Positions 36,071-47,700 of a stretch of DNA of 64,000 bases are shown here, piece after piece (positions within the stretch are counted from its first letter, which is position 1; every line of letters starts with the position of its first letter). The position numbers and the translations under genes were made by a program. The stretch lies in contig OZ022256.1 in the NCBI GenBank assembly GCA_963978905.1, forward strand, positions 57,438,646 to 57,502,645, in the 5' to 3' direction. The stretch comes from Trichostrongylus colubriformis. Lineage: Eukaryota; Nematoda; Chromadorea; Rhabditida; Trichostrongylidae. The notes under the pieces were generated by a model, which worked only from the letters and a program-made list of their open reading frames with translations, was not told the origin of the DNA and ran no database searches.

Positions 36071-36912
36071 CAGTAGCGCTCAAAAATATAGCGATTTTGA
36101 ATTTTATCTATGACATTGGTCGATGCTTACATAAAGGATGAAGGATAAAGTTTTTGGCGTTAATCAATCTCTTCTTGGGATGCGCCGCACATTCTAGATC
36201 CATTCAGAATCGTGGTGGCTGGTGAATGTGATGTGGCCTATACAATGACTTGCGGTGGCCAGCCGATGTACAAGTCAGTGCTTTTATCCTCCCAGACGAG
36301 TCTGGTACCAATTTACCGACCCCGGAGGGATGGAAGGCTTGGTTGGTCTGGGCGGGCGTTGATGCGGGATTTGATCCCCGCACCATGAGAGTGGGGTACG
36401 CGCCACCTGTCACTGCACCACCTCCGCTCACGATGCCTACATATCCCTTCTCATGTTGTCTTGCGTGTGTAGGCACTCGTAGCTAAATGAAACAAAACAA
36501 CTCAGCTGAGCAGGGTGCACGATGAAGACCGAAAAATTCTTTTAACTGAAAACTTTGAAAATTACCAGCTCTGTGCCTATGTGCAGTAAAGCTGTCATGA
36601 TTCCAAGCAATGTGTAACAAAATCCTTGCCTTATTCCATTTTACTCATCTGCATCCCTCCTAGTTTCGTCGAGTTACAAACTTTTATGGCTAAATGAATT
36701 GTTTGTAAGGTCTGGTCATGTCCAGAATTTTCTGCCGAGTAAAATTCTCAGCCCCCACGCCGCACCCAGGTCAGCTGAGGTACTACTCTGTCTAATTAAG
36801 ATAATTACCTACAAAACGCAAAGTAATTATTCAACATTTAGATATTTAGACTATTCATATGTGTGCATAGATATTTAAAATCCAAAACCGCATATATCTT
36901 TCACCGCTACTG
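36071..36912. mobile_element. CAGTAGCGGTC family element with nested SINE-like insert
   Basis: Left end CAGTAGCGCTCAAAAATATA after TA; right end ATCTTTCACCGCTACTGGA. At 842 bp it is longer than its 491-510 bp relatives because a repeat present elsewhere in the window (about 36160-36445) lies inside it. Confidence 0.7.
36160..36445 (+). repeat. SINE-like repeat family 2, copy 1
   Basis: Landmarks: GGATGCGCCGCACATTCTAG, AATCGTGGTGGC, TATACAATGACTT, GACGAGTCTGGTACCAATT, GAGGGATGGAAG, GCGGGATTTGATCCCCGC. The last resembles a pol III B box (consensus GGTTCGANTCC), so a tRNA-related SINE is possible. The same order occurs at 42590-42865. Parts are at 38085-38310, 44045-44165 and 50300-50560 (inverted) and 55020-55165. 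Confidence 0.65.
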
Positions 36913-39620
36913 GATATGTCGTGTTGCTCGGACTTTGAATAGCTCTTAAGCTTGATTTACGGGACAGTCCACCGAAAATTTCATTTCGAATGTATTTCCT
37001 CTGCTCCGTCATCAAAGAACATTTGACTCCTTTCATTCAAGTTTATGTGTACTGCTTGCTTGACGGAACTTCATATGAAGGTGGCTCAGTGAACCCTTTT
37101 CCCCTTTAACCTTTTCAGTTGAATGTTATTTATCAGTATCTCTTTTTCTTCATAATTATATGTATACTTTCAGAGTATACTGATCAAATAATGCTAGCTT
37201 CGTCTGTCGAGCATTACACATAAGCCCAATGCGGCGAACTGAGAAGTTTTTCTATGTCGAAGCAGAGAAAATACATTTGACATGATATTTTTAGTGGAGT
37301 GTCCTGTCAATCAAGCCTTCCATTCGTTTCCAAAACAAAAATGCGGCAGTTCCAATTGTTCGCGAAATTGAAATCTATTGGGAAGCAGTTTTCGACAGAA
37401 TGAGGCATGAAACGAATATAGTGAATAGTGATCATTGTGAGATTTGTAAAAAATTTTCAAATTATGTCGATGTGTCGTCATTCCTTGAACAAATTAGCGA
37501 AAAAGGACTTCAGATTCATTGAACGGTCAGCGATTTAATAGTTAACAAATAACTAAGGAGTTTTCCTGGTTGTCTACCTTCATCAGCACTGCTATTATTA
37601 TCAATTACATGATTAACATGTAAGGTGTTTGAATACTGCTACTGCTATTACAAGCTAGCTGTACTTGTAAGTGTCTTGAAAGCTTTTTTTTGAAAAAGTA
37701 CAAAAAATGAATAAACTTCTTCCGTCTTTAGTGAGAAGCAAATAGGTCCATTGGCGAGTGAAATATGGCCGCTCCCTACGGGACTTCCAAATGGGCTAGA
37801 CCCGATTGCGGCTGAATATGCATCGGAGCATATTCAGAGGTCAACGGTTCTAATTATTAGTTTTTTTAAATCATTTTTTCTTTGATTATATTCTGTTGAC
37901 AGTAGTCTCAAGTATCTGAACGTTGTAATGGTTATGTTCCTGCAAAAGCTAATAGCACGAAGCTCCATACAGTGGAGCCGGTGGTCACGTCACATTGAGC
38001 TATCCTACTGATAATTTTATTTCACTTTTTTATTTTACTATTTTATAATTCCTAATACGGATAACTGAACAAGGCGGAGGTGGTGCAGTCCTCTCAATTT
38101 CATGCCTGAAGGGTATATCTGTTCAAGGCAACCAAGGTTCCCATCCCTTGGGGGTAGATGAATTGGAAAGCACTGACTTGCACAATAGTTGGCCCTCGTA
38201 ATTCATTGTATGGGCCACATGCTACTCACCTGCCACCACAATTCTGAGTGTAACTGAAATGCACGGCGTATCCTTGAGAAGAATTGATTAACGTCAAAAA
38301 CGTTGTCCCTCATCTTTTAAGTGATTCAACGAATTTATCGCTAAGGCACTGAAGAATAGTCCGATGAGGAAGTTTTCCTATACCCCGTATGGGGCGTTAT
38401 AAATGAAAAAATATCCATGGAAGAGCTACTTAAGCTGGAACTGCTCTGCTCTGCTAGGATAGTCATTAATCCCCATGAAGCGCTCAGTCTAACCACCATC
38501 TGGTTTGAAATGGTTAGAAAATGGAGCTAAGCTAAATCTCCAAAAGCGCCAAAAATTTCTTTTCGTCAATGACATAGTTAGTCTACAAAGAGTCCGAATC
38601 TATTCATTTCAAGTAAGAAAAGGGCAGCCGTTGAAAGGAAGCTCCGCCCCAAGGAAGTTTCGCCCTAAGCATTTGCCGATCTCAATCAATTTTAACCGAG
38701 CTCCCGTACCCTTTGAGCTCTGATAATTTGATGCAGAAATGATCGGGGGAGGGTTCATCTCGGCAAATACTATGACGCGAATCCCTTTCGATTCAATGTC
38801 AAACTTTGGCACACTTTCAAATCCTTCCACAGCTGAGTTGAAATCAAAAGCATGGCTCATCGTGAAAAGAAATAGCTCTCAGCTGATGTATAGATAGAGG
38901 TGGCAAATGAAGGCATCTGCGTCATGATGACGGTGAAATGCGTCAGAGAATGGATATCAAAAAACAGCATTAGTGGAACAAAAGCCTTCTTTTATTTATT
39001 TTGACATTAATTGTGGACAAGGGCGACATGTTTCCTATCGATTTGTTCCGCCTTCATTTCATTTTGATATTTTTGAAGCGGAAAATGACGTAGAAGCTTC
39101 TGTTGGCTTCCAGTGTTCATCGAACCCTGCTTCGTTTCTTCTTCTTCTCAGTTCCTTTGGAACTGATTGACTGAATGGCATCTGTGGAAACCATCTTTAT
39201 GAAACTTCTCATTGCTTTGCGTGAATGAGATTTTTTTTGCATTTTTCCGCCATTCACACGCCGTTGTTGCGGTTGATGGCTGGCGACGACCGAAGGATGA
39301 AGGGCCGGCCGGCAGCTAGACAGCCGGCATCTTCCATTAAATGTGTCTTCGACTACTCACAGACCCGTTGTCCGAGGAGGCTGATTTCTACGCATCATCG
39401 CTGACGTGATTTGTAACGGGCGCAATTCGCTATCTCATCCAATGAAAATGTCTCTCACTCATTCAGTGCTCTTCGATCTTTTTTCCTGGCCACTTTTTGT
39501 TGAGCTTCACGTGTACATTGAAGTGCAAATTTCAAGTAGTGACCTATGGGGTATATTTTATCTGATTTCATGTTTTTCATTTCGATTGGGGACCAGTAAG
39601 CTACATACCGATAGTCACTA
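36913..39620. other. Gene-poor stretch with one repeat fragment
   Basis: Contains an inverted fragment of SINE-like family 2 (38085-38310). The frames 38609-38860 (minus) and 38973-39170 (plus) are discussed under rejected items. Confidence 0.5.
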
Positions 39621-41190
39621 CAGTGCGTTTCATAATTAAAAGGTCACCCCTGGATTTCAGGATTTCTCGACAACACTACATTGGGGAATCTTTTCAGTCT
39701 CATAGACGGACTCCTCACCTGGAATAACCCCCGTGTCCGATTTTTGGTAGCAGTCTCGTCTACCTTATGTTTTTAGGAGTATTTTTTGTTTTTTTGCACC
39801 GTTTCATAATTATAAGGTCACCCTGAAAAAAGAAAAAAGTTAAGGCCCCGGCAGGTCTGTGATGGTAGATTTGTCTTCCAAATGCATCTTCGAGATACAT
39901 ATTCAATCGTCTTGCGGCTAGCTTCTATGTTCCGAGAGAAAAGCCCAGATTTGGGATTCTTGTGGTGCTGAGCTCAGCTTGAGAGCCATTCCAAAAAAAT
40001 CGGAAGATTCCTGTGCTCAGTTAGATGACATTTGAGAAATTCGGTGTCTTCCGATGTTTTTCAGGCTCTGGACTCCCACGTGAGATTATTATCATTAACG
40101 AGGAAAGGGATGTGGGGGCCACTTCCTTCAGCACCTCCTCCATGGACCAGATTTGTTTGTAGTTAAACCATTTTTAGTCTGGAACCACAGCGTGTACAGC
40201 AGCGAGAAAGAGCAGAAACATCACTGAAGAAATATTGAAGTAGTTTCCGTGGCCTACAGCACACCATGAGGCGGAACGACTTCAATTAATAAAGTTGTTC
40301 TTGAGCACGGATTGAACGAAACTGAATTTGCATAGTAGTTGCATCCTGCATGCGAGTAATACCATCTGAATTGTACTTTTGAGTCTGAAAATACTCTATT
40401 TGTATGGTGCTGACGGGTAGAGGTAGTACTGGCTTGGTCTGAGAAGTGCGCCGATCTAGCGGAGCCTTGGCAATTTGTGGGAGAAGGGTGATGGCCTAAG
40501 TGGTTTTCGGCAATGAGGTTGCAATGAACCTTGCCTTCGAAACCTGCAAAATAGATTCCAGAGACTGCTAGAAGATCCTACAAAGAAATCAGTTGCCTTT
40601 CGGAGCCGACCGGCTCTTTATAATTGCGTCTTACGGCATGATAAGGCTGTTGTTCACGTAGGTCATTCAACGGAATCGTGGTTAAAGTTCCGAAATACGG
40701 GCCTCCAGCCATAAATAATATGTAGTCTTGGTCTCAGCTCTATCGGGGAGATCTGGAAGACATCGCCGCAAAAATATTTATCCCAATAATCGCCTATTCT
40801 GGGAAGCAAAGCTGCTGAAACAGGCAATTATTGAAGACTGGAACAATATCTGTGGTAAGGCTCTTCGGAATTTTGTTTCCACTTCCCCAAAGGGCTAGTT
40901 AATGTCGTTCTTAAACAGGAGAGAACCATAGATTATGAGCTCCCTCGCATGCGTTGTTAACTCTAGCAAATCTTCTCTTTCTTCGGGGTGACCTTATAAT
41001 TATGAAACGGCACAGAAATCAAAAAATATTCATAGAAATATCGGTTTGAAAGGTAATGTCATCAAAACTGGTATACACGGGTTTCCTGTGGTGAGGAATC
41101 TGTAAAAAATACTTACAAAATTTTCGGCTGGCTGTGTGTTCTGAAAACCGAAAATTTGGGGGAAAAACCTTATAATTATGAAACGCACTG
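39621..41190 (+). mobile_element. Tc-like transposon with a related element nested inside
   Basis: Outer element of 1570 bp: left CAGTGCGTTTCATAATTAAA, right end the complement CTTATAATTATGAAACGCACTG, flanked on both sides by TA. An inner pair of 25-bp-class inverted repeats (about 39799-39825 and 40986-41010) has almost the same core, CGTTTCATAATTATAAGGTC, so two related elements are nested or one has duplicated termini. At about 40817-40903 (plus) a decayed frame reads AIIEDWNNI and LRNFVSTSPKG before a stop, the pattern of a Tc1/mariner transposase C-terminus. The rest of the transposase is not recoverable by eye. Confidence 0.75.
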
Positions 41191-41575
41191 TATATCACTA
41201 TATTAAAATCTATTCCGAGAGCACGGAAAACATGAAACGTTTCCAAGTTTTTCCGGCAGGTCTAAACTTTATTATTTCTATTTACTGCATTGCTTTTGTT
41301 AACGGGAGTGGTCCATAAAATCTGCACACTTACATCTCTCCAATTACAGTGTCTTCTCACATTGTATTGATTTTTTTATAAATTTTCTATTTAGTTTTTC
41401 GAATCTACACTCTGAACCTACAACAAAAACAGAAATCATACTTCTCACCCCGGCAATTCTGGCCACTTTCGCTTTAAGGCAGTAATTGGAGAAAATCGGA
41501 CGAGTCGAGATGATTAGTGATACGACGGTGAAGAGAAAACGGAAGTAAATGGCCAGAAACCCGAGAAATAGAACC

Positions 41576-42245
41576 CCCTCCCCGAGAAATGGGCCCCTCG
41601 TATTTTTGATTTTTGACAGCTTCTGATTTTTCGCGGCAATGCGAAGGTTTTTACACGTATGCTGAGTTATGGGCAAAAAGCCTCGGTCTCGGACGGGACT
41701 CGAACCCGCACTTCATACTATTCGGGCATATGTGCTAACATTACACGACCGACATTCCTTTCACCTTAAAGGAATCGTCCACGGAAAATGAGTTTCTGTG
41801 TTATTCATGTATTTATGTTGTATCTGCCTAATGTTGGCCTCATGCAAAATTTCACGCGAAAAAATGTGAATCTGGCTGAGATACAGCACTACAAAGTGCG
41901 GTCCCAGTGGGCGGGGCCTCCGTGTAAAAGCCTCGTACCGCGTCCGCCGTGGTCGGAGACGCATTGTAGGAACAGAAGGTTACGTAAACAGTCCTACTCT
42001 CCGTTCCCAACGGCGGCGGAAGACGGGACGAGACTTTTACACGGAGGCCCCGCCCACTGGGACCGCACTTTGTGGCGCTGTATCTCAGCCAGATTCACAT
42101 TTTTTTTGCGTGAAATTTTGCATGAGGCCAACATTAGGCAAATACAGCATAAACACATGGATAACACAAAAACTCATTTTCCGTGGACGATTCCTTTAAC
42201 TCGGCTTCTGAATGGTTATTTACCATAGATTGTCAGCAATCACAC
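41576..42245 (-). mobile_element. tRNA-derived SINE, copy 1, split by foldback element
   Basis: The minus strand carries a tRNA-like head at 41684-41756 (B box GGTTCGAGTCC, A-box-like GTGTAATGTTAGCA) and a body shared with copies at 42392-42590 and 43738-43945. The SINE is cut at a TTAA by the 426-bp foldback at 41770-42195; its other part resumes as CTCGGCTTCTGAATGG. Confidence 0.7.
41770..42195. mobile_element. TTAA-flanked foldback element, copy 2
   Basis: 426 bp, near-identical to 5988-6412, with AGGAATCG/CGATTCCT ends and TTAA on both sides (41766-41769, 42196-42199). It sits inside a SINE whose other copy at 42392-42420 preserves the uninterrupted site with a single TTAA (42407-42410), so insertion and target duplication are both visible. 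Confidence 0.9.
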
Positions 42246-42391
42246 GTTTAGCGTGTTGAGCCGGTTGGCCGATATCAGCATCGAACCGTGAAGCCGAAAG
42301 CTTGAGTAGATACTGATTTTGATATTTAGTTTTTGATTCAACACGCTATACGTGTGTACGTGTGAGTGCTGATAAGCTATGGTAAACATAC

Positions 42392-42590
42392 CATTCAGAA
42401 GCTGAGTTAAGGTGAAAGGAGTGTCAGTAGTGTAATGGATTAGCATCCCCGGAATGGATGAAGTGCGGGTTCGAGTACCGTCCGACACCGAAGCTTCTGC
42501 TCATGACTCAGCATCCTAGTAGTAGCTTTCGCATCGCGAGCTGCGGTGATAATCAGCAGCTATCTGAAAATCAAAAATATCAAAAAGTTT
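42392..42590 (+). mobile_element. tRNA-derived SINE, copy 2
   Basis: tRNA-like head 42419-42488 with GTGTAATGGATTAGCA and GGTTCGAGTACC, ends GACACC, followed by a body containing ATGACTCAGCATCCTAGTAG. It does not fold as a functional tRNA: the anticodon arm does not pair. Confidence 0.65.
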
Positions 42591-42865
42591 TCAGCGTTGC
42601 TCAAACCTTTGTTGGGCTGCGCCACGCATTCTATTTCTATATAATCGTGGTGGCAAGCGAATGCAATCTGGCTCCTATACAATGACTTCGGGGCCAGCGA
42701 TGTGTAGGATAGCCTTTAACTCTCCTAAACGAGTGTGGTACCAATTACCTGCACTAGAGGGATGGAAGTTCCGGTTGGCCTTAGCGGGCATTGATGCGGG
42801 ATTCGATCCCCGCGGCACTGTGCGAGTGGAAGTGCGCCTCACTGCACCACCTCTAGCGTTTTTAC
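42590..42865 (+). repeat. SINE-like repeat family 2, copy 2
   Basis: Same landmark order as the copy at 36160, including TATACAATGACTT, GTGGTACCAATTA, GAGGGATGGAAG and GGGATTCGATCCCCGC. It directly abuts the preceding tRNA-derived SINE. Confidence 0.65.
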
Positions 42866-43737
42866 GATACTGTTTGGGTTTTTTCATATATTTTTCGTCT
42901 CTCCTCTGCTTTTCGCTTCTTAATATGATGACTTGCAACTGAATCTATGCACTTTTCTTGTGGCGTTCAATTTATAGTTGTGTTTTTCAACGATCTTCTG
43001 ACAGCACCATCTGTTTCTAATGATGCCAATGAACTTTTGTACTTGTTTTGCGGCTCAACAGCGGCCCGTTGTTTTTAGCATCACATTTTCCGGAAAACAG
43101 CTGCGCACAATAATTTTGTATTGACGTTTTATTTCACTTTCAGCCCCTCTATGTCATTTACCTTCTTCCACATTATTCCTTTTCTTTTTGCCCATGATGT
43201 TGTCGCCAACCGCCTTAAATAACCATTTTTCACACCATTTTTATTTTTGCGTCGGGACAATTGGATGATGCGGATCATCGAAGAGATCTAGGTGTCTGTA
43301 CTAAGCTCTGAATTCGAGAATCGGCCCAAATGAAAAGCATCCCTAAACCGCCACGTTCTGAACTTGTGCTTTTTATTATGGAAGTTTTGCTTCAGTTTCT
43401 GAGCCCATTCGAACAACTCTATTGATAGCGATGATCTAGCTGAACATTACCTTACTTTGTTTTATTAGTTTTGACCAGCTGCCTTGAATGGAGCCTTCAA
43501 AGTGCTTTCTGTGTACGTTTCAAGTCAGCCTAATCAGCTGTAATAAAATTTCTCGTAAACTAGGTGGAATCTAACTCAATTCAGGTGACCAGGCGGAACC
43601 AAGAAGATACATATCGATCTAGTACTAGGCATATCATTCACCTTATCGATACTTTTCTATCCTTTCCTCCTAATCACCTAATCGCCTGGTCGCCTACTAC
43701 AATAGCTTAATCGCCCGATCAGTTTATATCATATACA

Positions 43738-43945
43738 TTTTAATTTTAGATAGCTGCTGATTTCCACCGCAGCCCGCGATGCGAAATTACTACTAGGATG
43801 CTGAGTTATGGGCAAAAGCTTCGGTGTCGCAAGGGACTCGAACCCGCACTTCGTGCTTTCCGGGCATAGTGCTAACCCATTACACTACCGACACCCCTTT
43901 TACCTTGATTCAGCTTCTGAATGGTATATTTATAATAGCTTATAA
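43738..43945 (-). mobile_element. tRNA-derived SINE, copy 3
   Basis: The tRNA-like head at 43823-43895 is 73 bases, with a perfect 7-bp acceptor pairing (GGTGTCG with CGACACC), a GTG/CAC D stem and the exact B box GGTTCGAGTCC. The anticodon arm does not form and the T stem has mismatches, so I call it a SINE head and not a tRNA gene. The body matches the copy at 42490-42580 in the same order. Confidence 0.7.
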
Positions 43946-44719
43946 ATTGAACATATACATTTCTTTCAGTAACCCAATCGCCCGATCACTTAAAGTGAAG
44001 GCGTGATCGCGAACTCCGAACCTTGCTTGATATCAGTTATAGTAATATCAGCTATACTTGATATTGCCCCCAAGCCATGGTATAGGCCAAATGGAACTAC
44101 CCTACTATCACGATTCAGAATGGAAATGGAATACGTGGCGCAGCCCGGTGATGATTTGATTGGTGCTTCATACACAACATAAATCATAGATGAATTCGAA
44201 TGCTCCTCAAGTTTACGAACCTCCCATCCAACGTCGCTTTAGACTCTCCTAGACTCTCCGAATTAGTGTCGCATTCTGAGCCATGCATTTCATAGCGGTT
44301 TTTTACGGAGGAGATATTTATATCTTTTGATCTTCACAAAGTTCAACAATTCCGCACACAGAAATGCTTTTGGAGGCTATTATATCTAGGAGGAAATTTC
44401 ACATCATCACAGCAATGCTAGAAATTGGGGAACCTGTGCTTTAACACCAGAGATAATCAACTGGATATGAGAGGATTGAAGTCGCTTTCGACTTCGACTT
44501 TTAATTTATATCCAGGACCCTTGACTCCCTTCTGACTCTTGATCAAGTGGCCAGTGATTATACGATGCTATATTTGTTTCTCTTCACAGAAATTTGTTTC
44601 GTGTAACAGCTTATCAATGTGTGAATGGTCGATTTCTTCTTATTTAAGTTCACCATTTCAGAAAGTGTCCGCAGTCGCAACGACATACTGATACATCTAT
44701 GTCATAATGAGACTCAGCG

Positions 44720-47700
44720 ATGAAGGTTTGTTTTGTTTTGGCTTTAATATTGGAATTTTAACGAGGAGAAACGCTATGATGCTCACAATTTTTGAAGTTA
44801 CTAATAGGCAGTCTTCATACTCCGTGATGGTGCTGCCGCCGACAGGTCGTGGCTGATTTACAGGCAGTGAGACAGAATGGCAGAAGGGGGGGGGAGGTGA
44901 GACGTAGAGACGACGCAGCCACGCCCGCCGCCGGCGTCGCAGAGTATGAAGGCAACCTCAGTCTTCAGACTTGCTCCTGTTTTTATCCTTTTTTGTTCAC
45001 ATGGTGCTATTGTGAATTATTGATATAAGACTATAATTTTACTCTGAGACGAAAGCCTTCGACGACTGATGGGCGTGGTGTTCCATGAAAAGACAGACGG
45101 ACTGAATGTGGGGGTTCAAAAAACGTGTGGCCATTACAGAGGCACCCGACGCAAAAAAGAGAGCTACTCACCGAGTAGATTACTTAAACATGGCCCTTAC
45201 CACTGTCAGTGGAGGTACCTGCTGATCTCAGAAAGGACCCGTGATTCTCAAACCATTTGAGATGACATAGATGTATCAGTATGTGAGAGAATTAATAGAA
45301 GCTAATAATTCAATCAATTCCCATAAGAATTCTCAAAGTTTTAACAGAATGTCGTTATTTTAGGTGGACCACTTCGATGTTACGTTGGATAGAGGCATGA
45401 ATGAGCCGTATATTGGTGGCGAAATTATCAAGGTTGGTGATTGAAATGGTTCCTGAACTAATTCGAGTTCCATATCATTTGTCTCCAATTCCAAGCAATT
45501 GCTTGCTATTGCACATATGTGGTCGTGAAAATATAATGACCATGTAGAATTCCAATTATAATCATCATTAGTATATTAATTTGCGCCTGATTACAATTAT
45601 TTTTGAACGATGTTCATTTATTTACTTTCATTTTTATTTTGTTCAACCACTATTATTGTTTGAACTTAAATCAACTCTTTTGGTTTGTTTTTCATTGGAA
45701 TTTTTCAATTAATATTCTAGTTTACTTTATTCTCATTTTGACTTATTTGACTGATTTACTGGTATTTTAAATTTATTTATGCGATATTCTGCCAAGGATA
45801 ACAACAGAACTTTTCATCATGAAGTTATCGAAGCAGCACTTTTATTTACTTGAGATTACTTTTCTCCTACTCCGCCCCCCGCATGACAATGCGCTAGCCT
45901 ATTATTAGTACATAGTATTATTTTCGAAGCATTCAAGAATGAGTTGTTGATTGCCGTGTGAAGATTTATCACCATCATGGAAAAAAACATCATGGAAAAA
46001 ACACGATGGAAGTGATCAGGCTGCCGCATTGAAAGAATAAGGTGTGGACCTCGGCTCTGTGTAGGTTATCAAAATCGCAAATGACCTTTTAGCTCTTTGA
46101 TATCTATTTTAGTAATTTGTAACATATTTAAGGGTCCATCTTCCTATTGCAATGCTAGACCCGATTACGTATAGATAGCACGATTACGTATATCCATGAA
46201 AGTGTGTGCCCTTTCCATTAGGTTGTTTTCACTGGGTAAAATAGAAGCCAACTGATGACCCCTTAATTCTCTTGAAAAGTTAGCGCTTAATTGAAAATCT
46301 GCTCAATTTTACTTCGAAGTAATCGAGACCAAAAAAAGAGCCATACCGTGCAGTACTGTTGCTGATTCGAGCGGCTCAAGAGCTCCAATCTGGTGGTTTA
46401 TCCGCCTGAAATCCTTATTTGTTAGTGAGAACATAACTATAAACAGATGGAGAACCCACTTTTCCAAGTTCCACATAAGTTCTTAGTGGTCATATTTTGA
46501 TGGGCATCAAATTACTCTACTGCGACAATGTTGAAAATGATTGCCTTGCTCCCCACAACACTGAGCGGTAACCATGAAATTGAAGAACGTCCGTCCATAA
46601 ATAATGGATTCTCCATAAAAACAACGCGAGTGGAGTATCTTGCCAGGGGGAATTTCCAAATATTTAACAAATGACCACAACGTTTGTGTTCAGTACAAAA
46701 ATATGCCTTGAATGTGGAGAGTGACCGCATAAAGTACCTTAGAGGTGCTCAGGTGTGAGACTTCTTGTGAGATGCCCCCCTCCCTACCTGATTGCGATAG
46801 CACCGAGATATTTTCATTTTTCTTCACACGTTGCCTCTCCCTCGCAGTTCTCATATACCAAAAAATCGAATCTCTCTCTCCAAAAATTGCCATGCTCTTT
46901 TTTTCCTTTGAAGGAAACACTGCAAGCTTTTCGTTCATACAGGGTGTGATCGATGTTGGCTGTACTCGTGAGGTTCGTATCGGCGGTCTTCTGGTCCGCC
47001 TGACCGGTGTGGCAGAAACTGGTTGGCGGAACAAGAACAGCGATCTCTCGTACGAATCCCGACATAATTTCATGGATGAACTAATCGATTTAACGACGTC
47101 AGTTGAGAAAAGAATATTTTAAGTTTTGATTGATGTCATGCGCTACTATGTGCACCTTTTGAATTCAGGATAATAGCAGATCATTGTACAGAAGAGTTCT
47201 ACCTGTTGGAGGGGAGGCATTCTGTACCGTTTGAAGCTCGGCTACCTATGGACGTGCTATCTTCTGTGAGTTCGTTTTTACTTTTAGTAAAGGTCAATCA
47301 TGTAGTCGATCAAACTAAGTGATCGACTGATTGCTCGAAAACATGCCTACTAAGTAATTACACTAACAACATCAAAGTGATTGTGCAAGGAAAATAAAGT
47401 TCTCTATTGTCCATACGTTTATGTTTTACTTGCTTTATAAGGGCCACATGCAAAGTTTCACGCGAGAAAGTGGGAGTTCGACAAAGATACAGCTCCTAAA
47501 GTGGCGGCCGAGCGAGCGGGGCGTTCGCGTATGTGCCCTGTCCCGTCGTCCGCCGCGGTTGAAGATTGGTTGAAGACGGAGATTGGGACTGTTTGCGTAA
47601 TTCTCTCTTACCACTATGCGTCTCCGACTGCGACGGACGACAGGGCAGGCATTAACTCGGGGGGCCGCCTTCTCAGCGGCCACTCTGAGGAGCTGCATTT

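Noticed and set aside
38609..38860. 83-codon minus-strand ATG frame (FNSAVEGFESVPKFDIESKG...)
   Set aside because: Looks protein-like in its first half but has no splice or trans-splice acceptor, no continuation and no recognised family; kept out for lack of support.
38973..39170. 65-codon plus-strand frame
   Set aside because: GTG start, isolated, no family resemblance.
43823..43895. Possible functional tRNA gene on the minus strand
   Set aside because: Acceptor stem and B box are excellent but the anticodon arm does not pair, and the same head is followed by a repeated body in other copies, so it is a SINE.
46745..47073. Long minus-strand frames opposite arrestin exon 3
   Set aside because: Antisense shadow of a well-supported coding exon.
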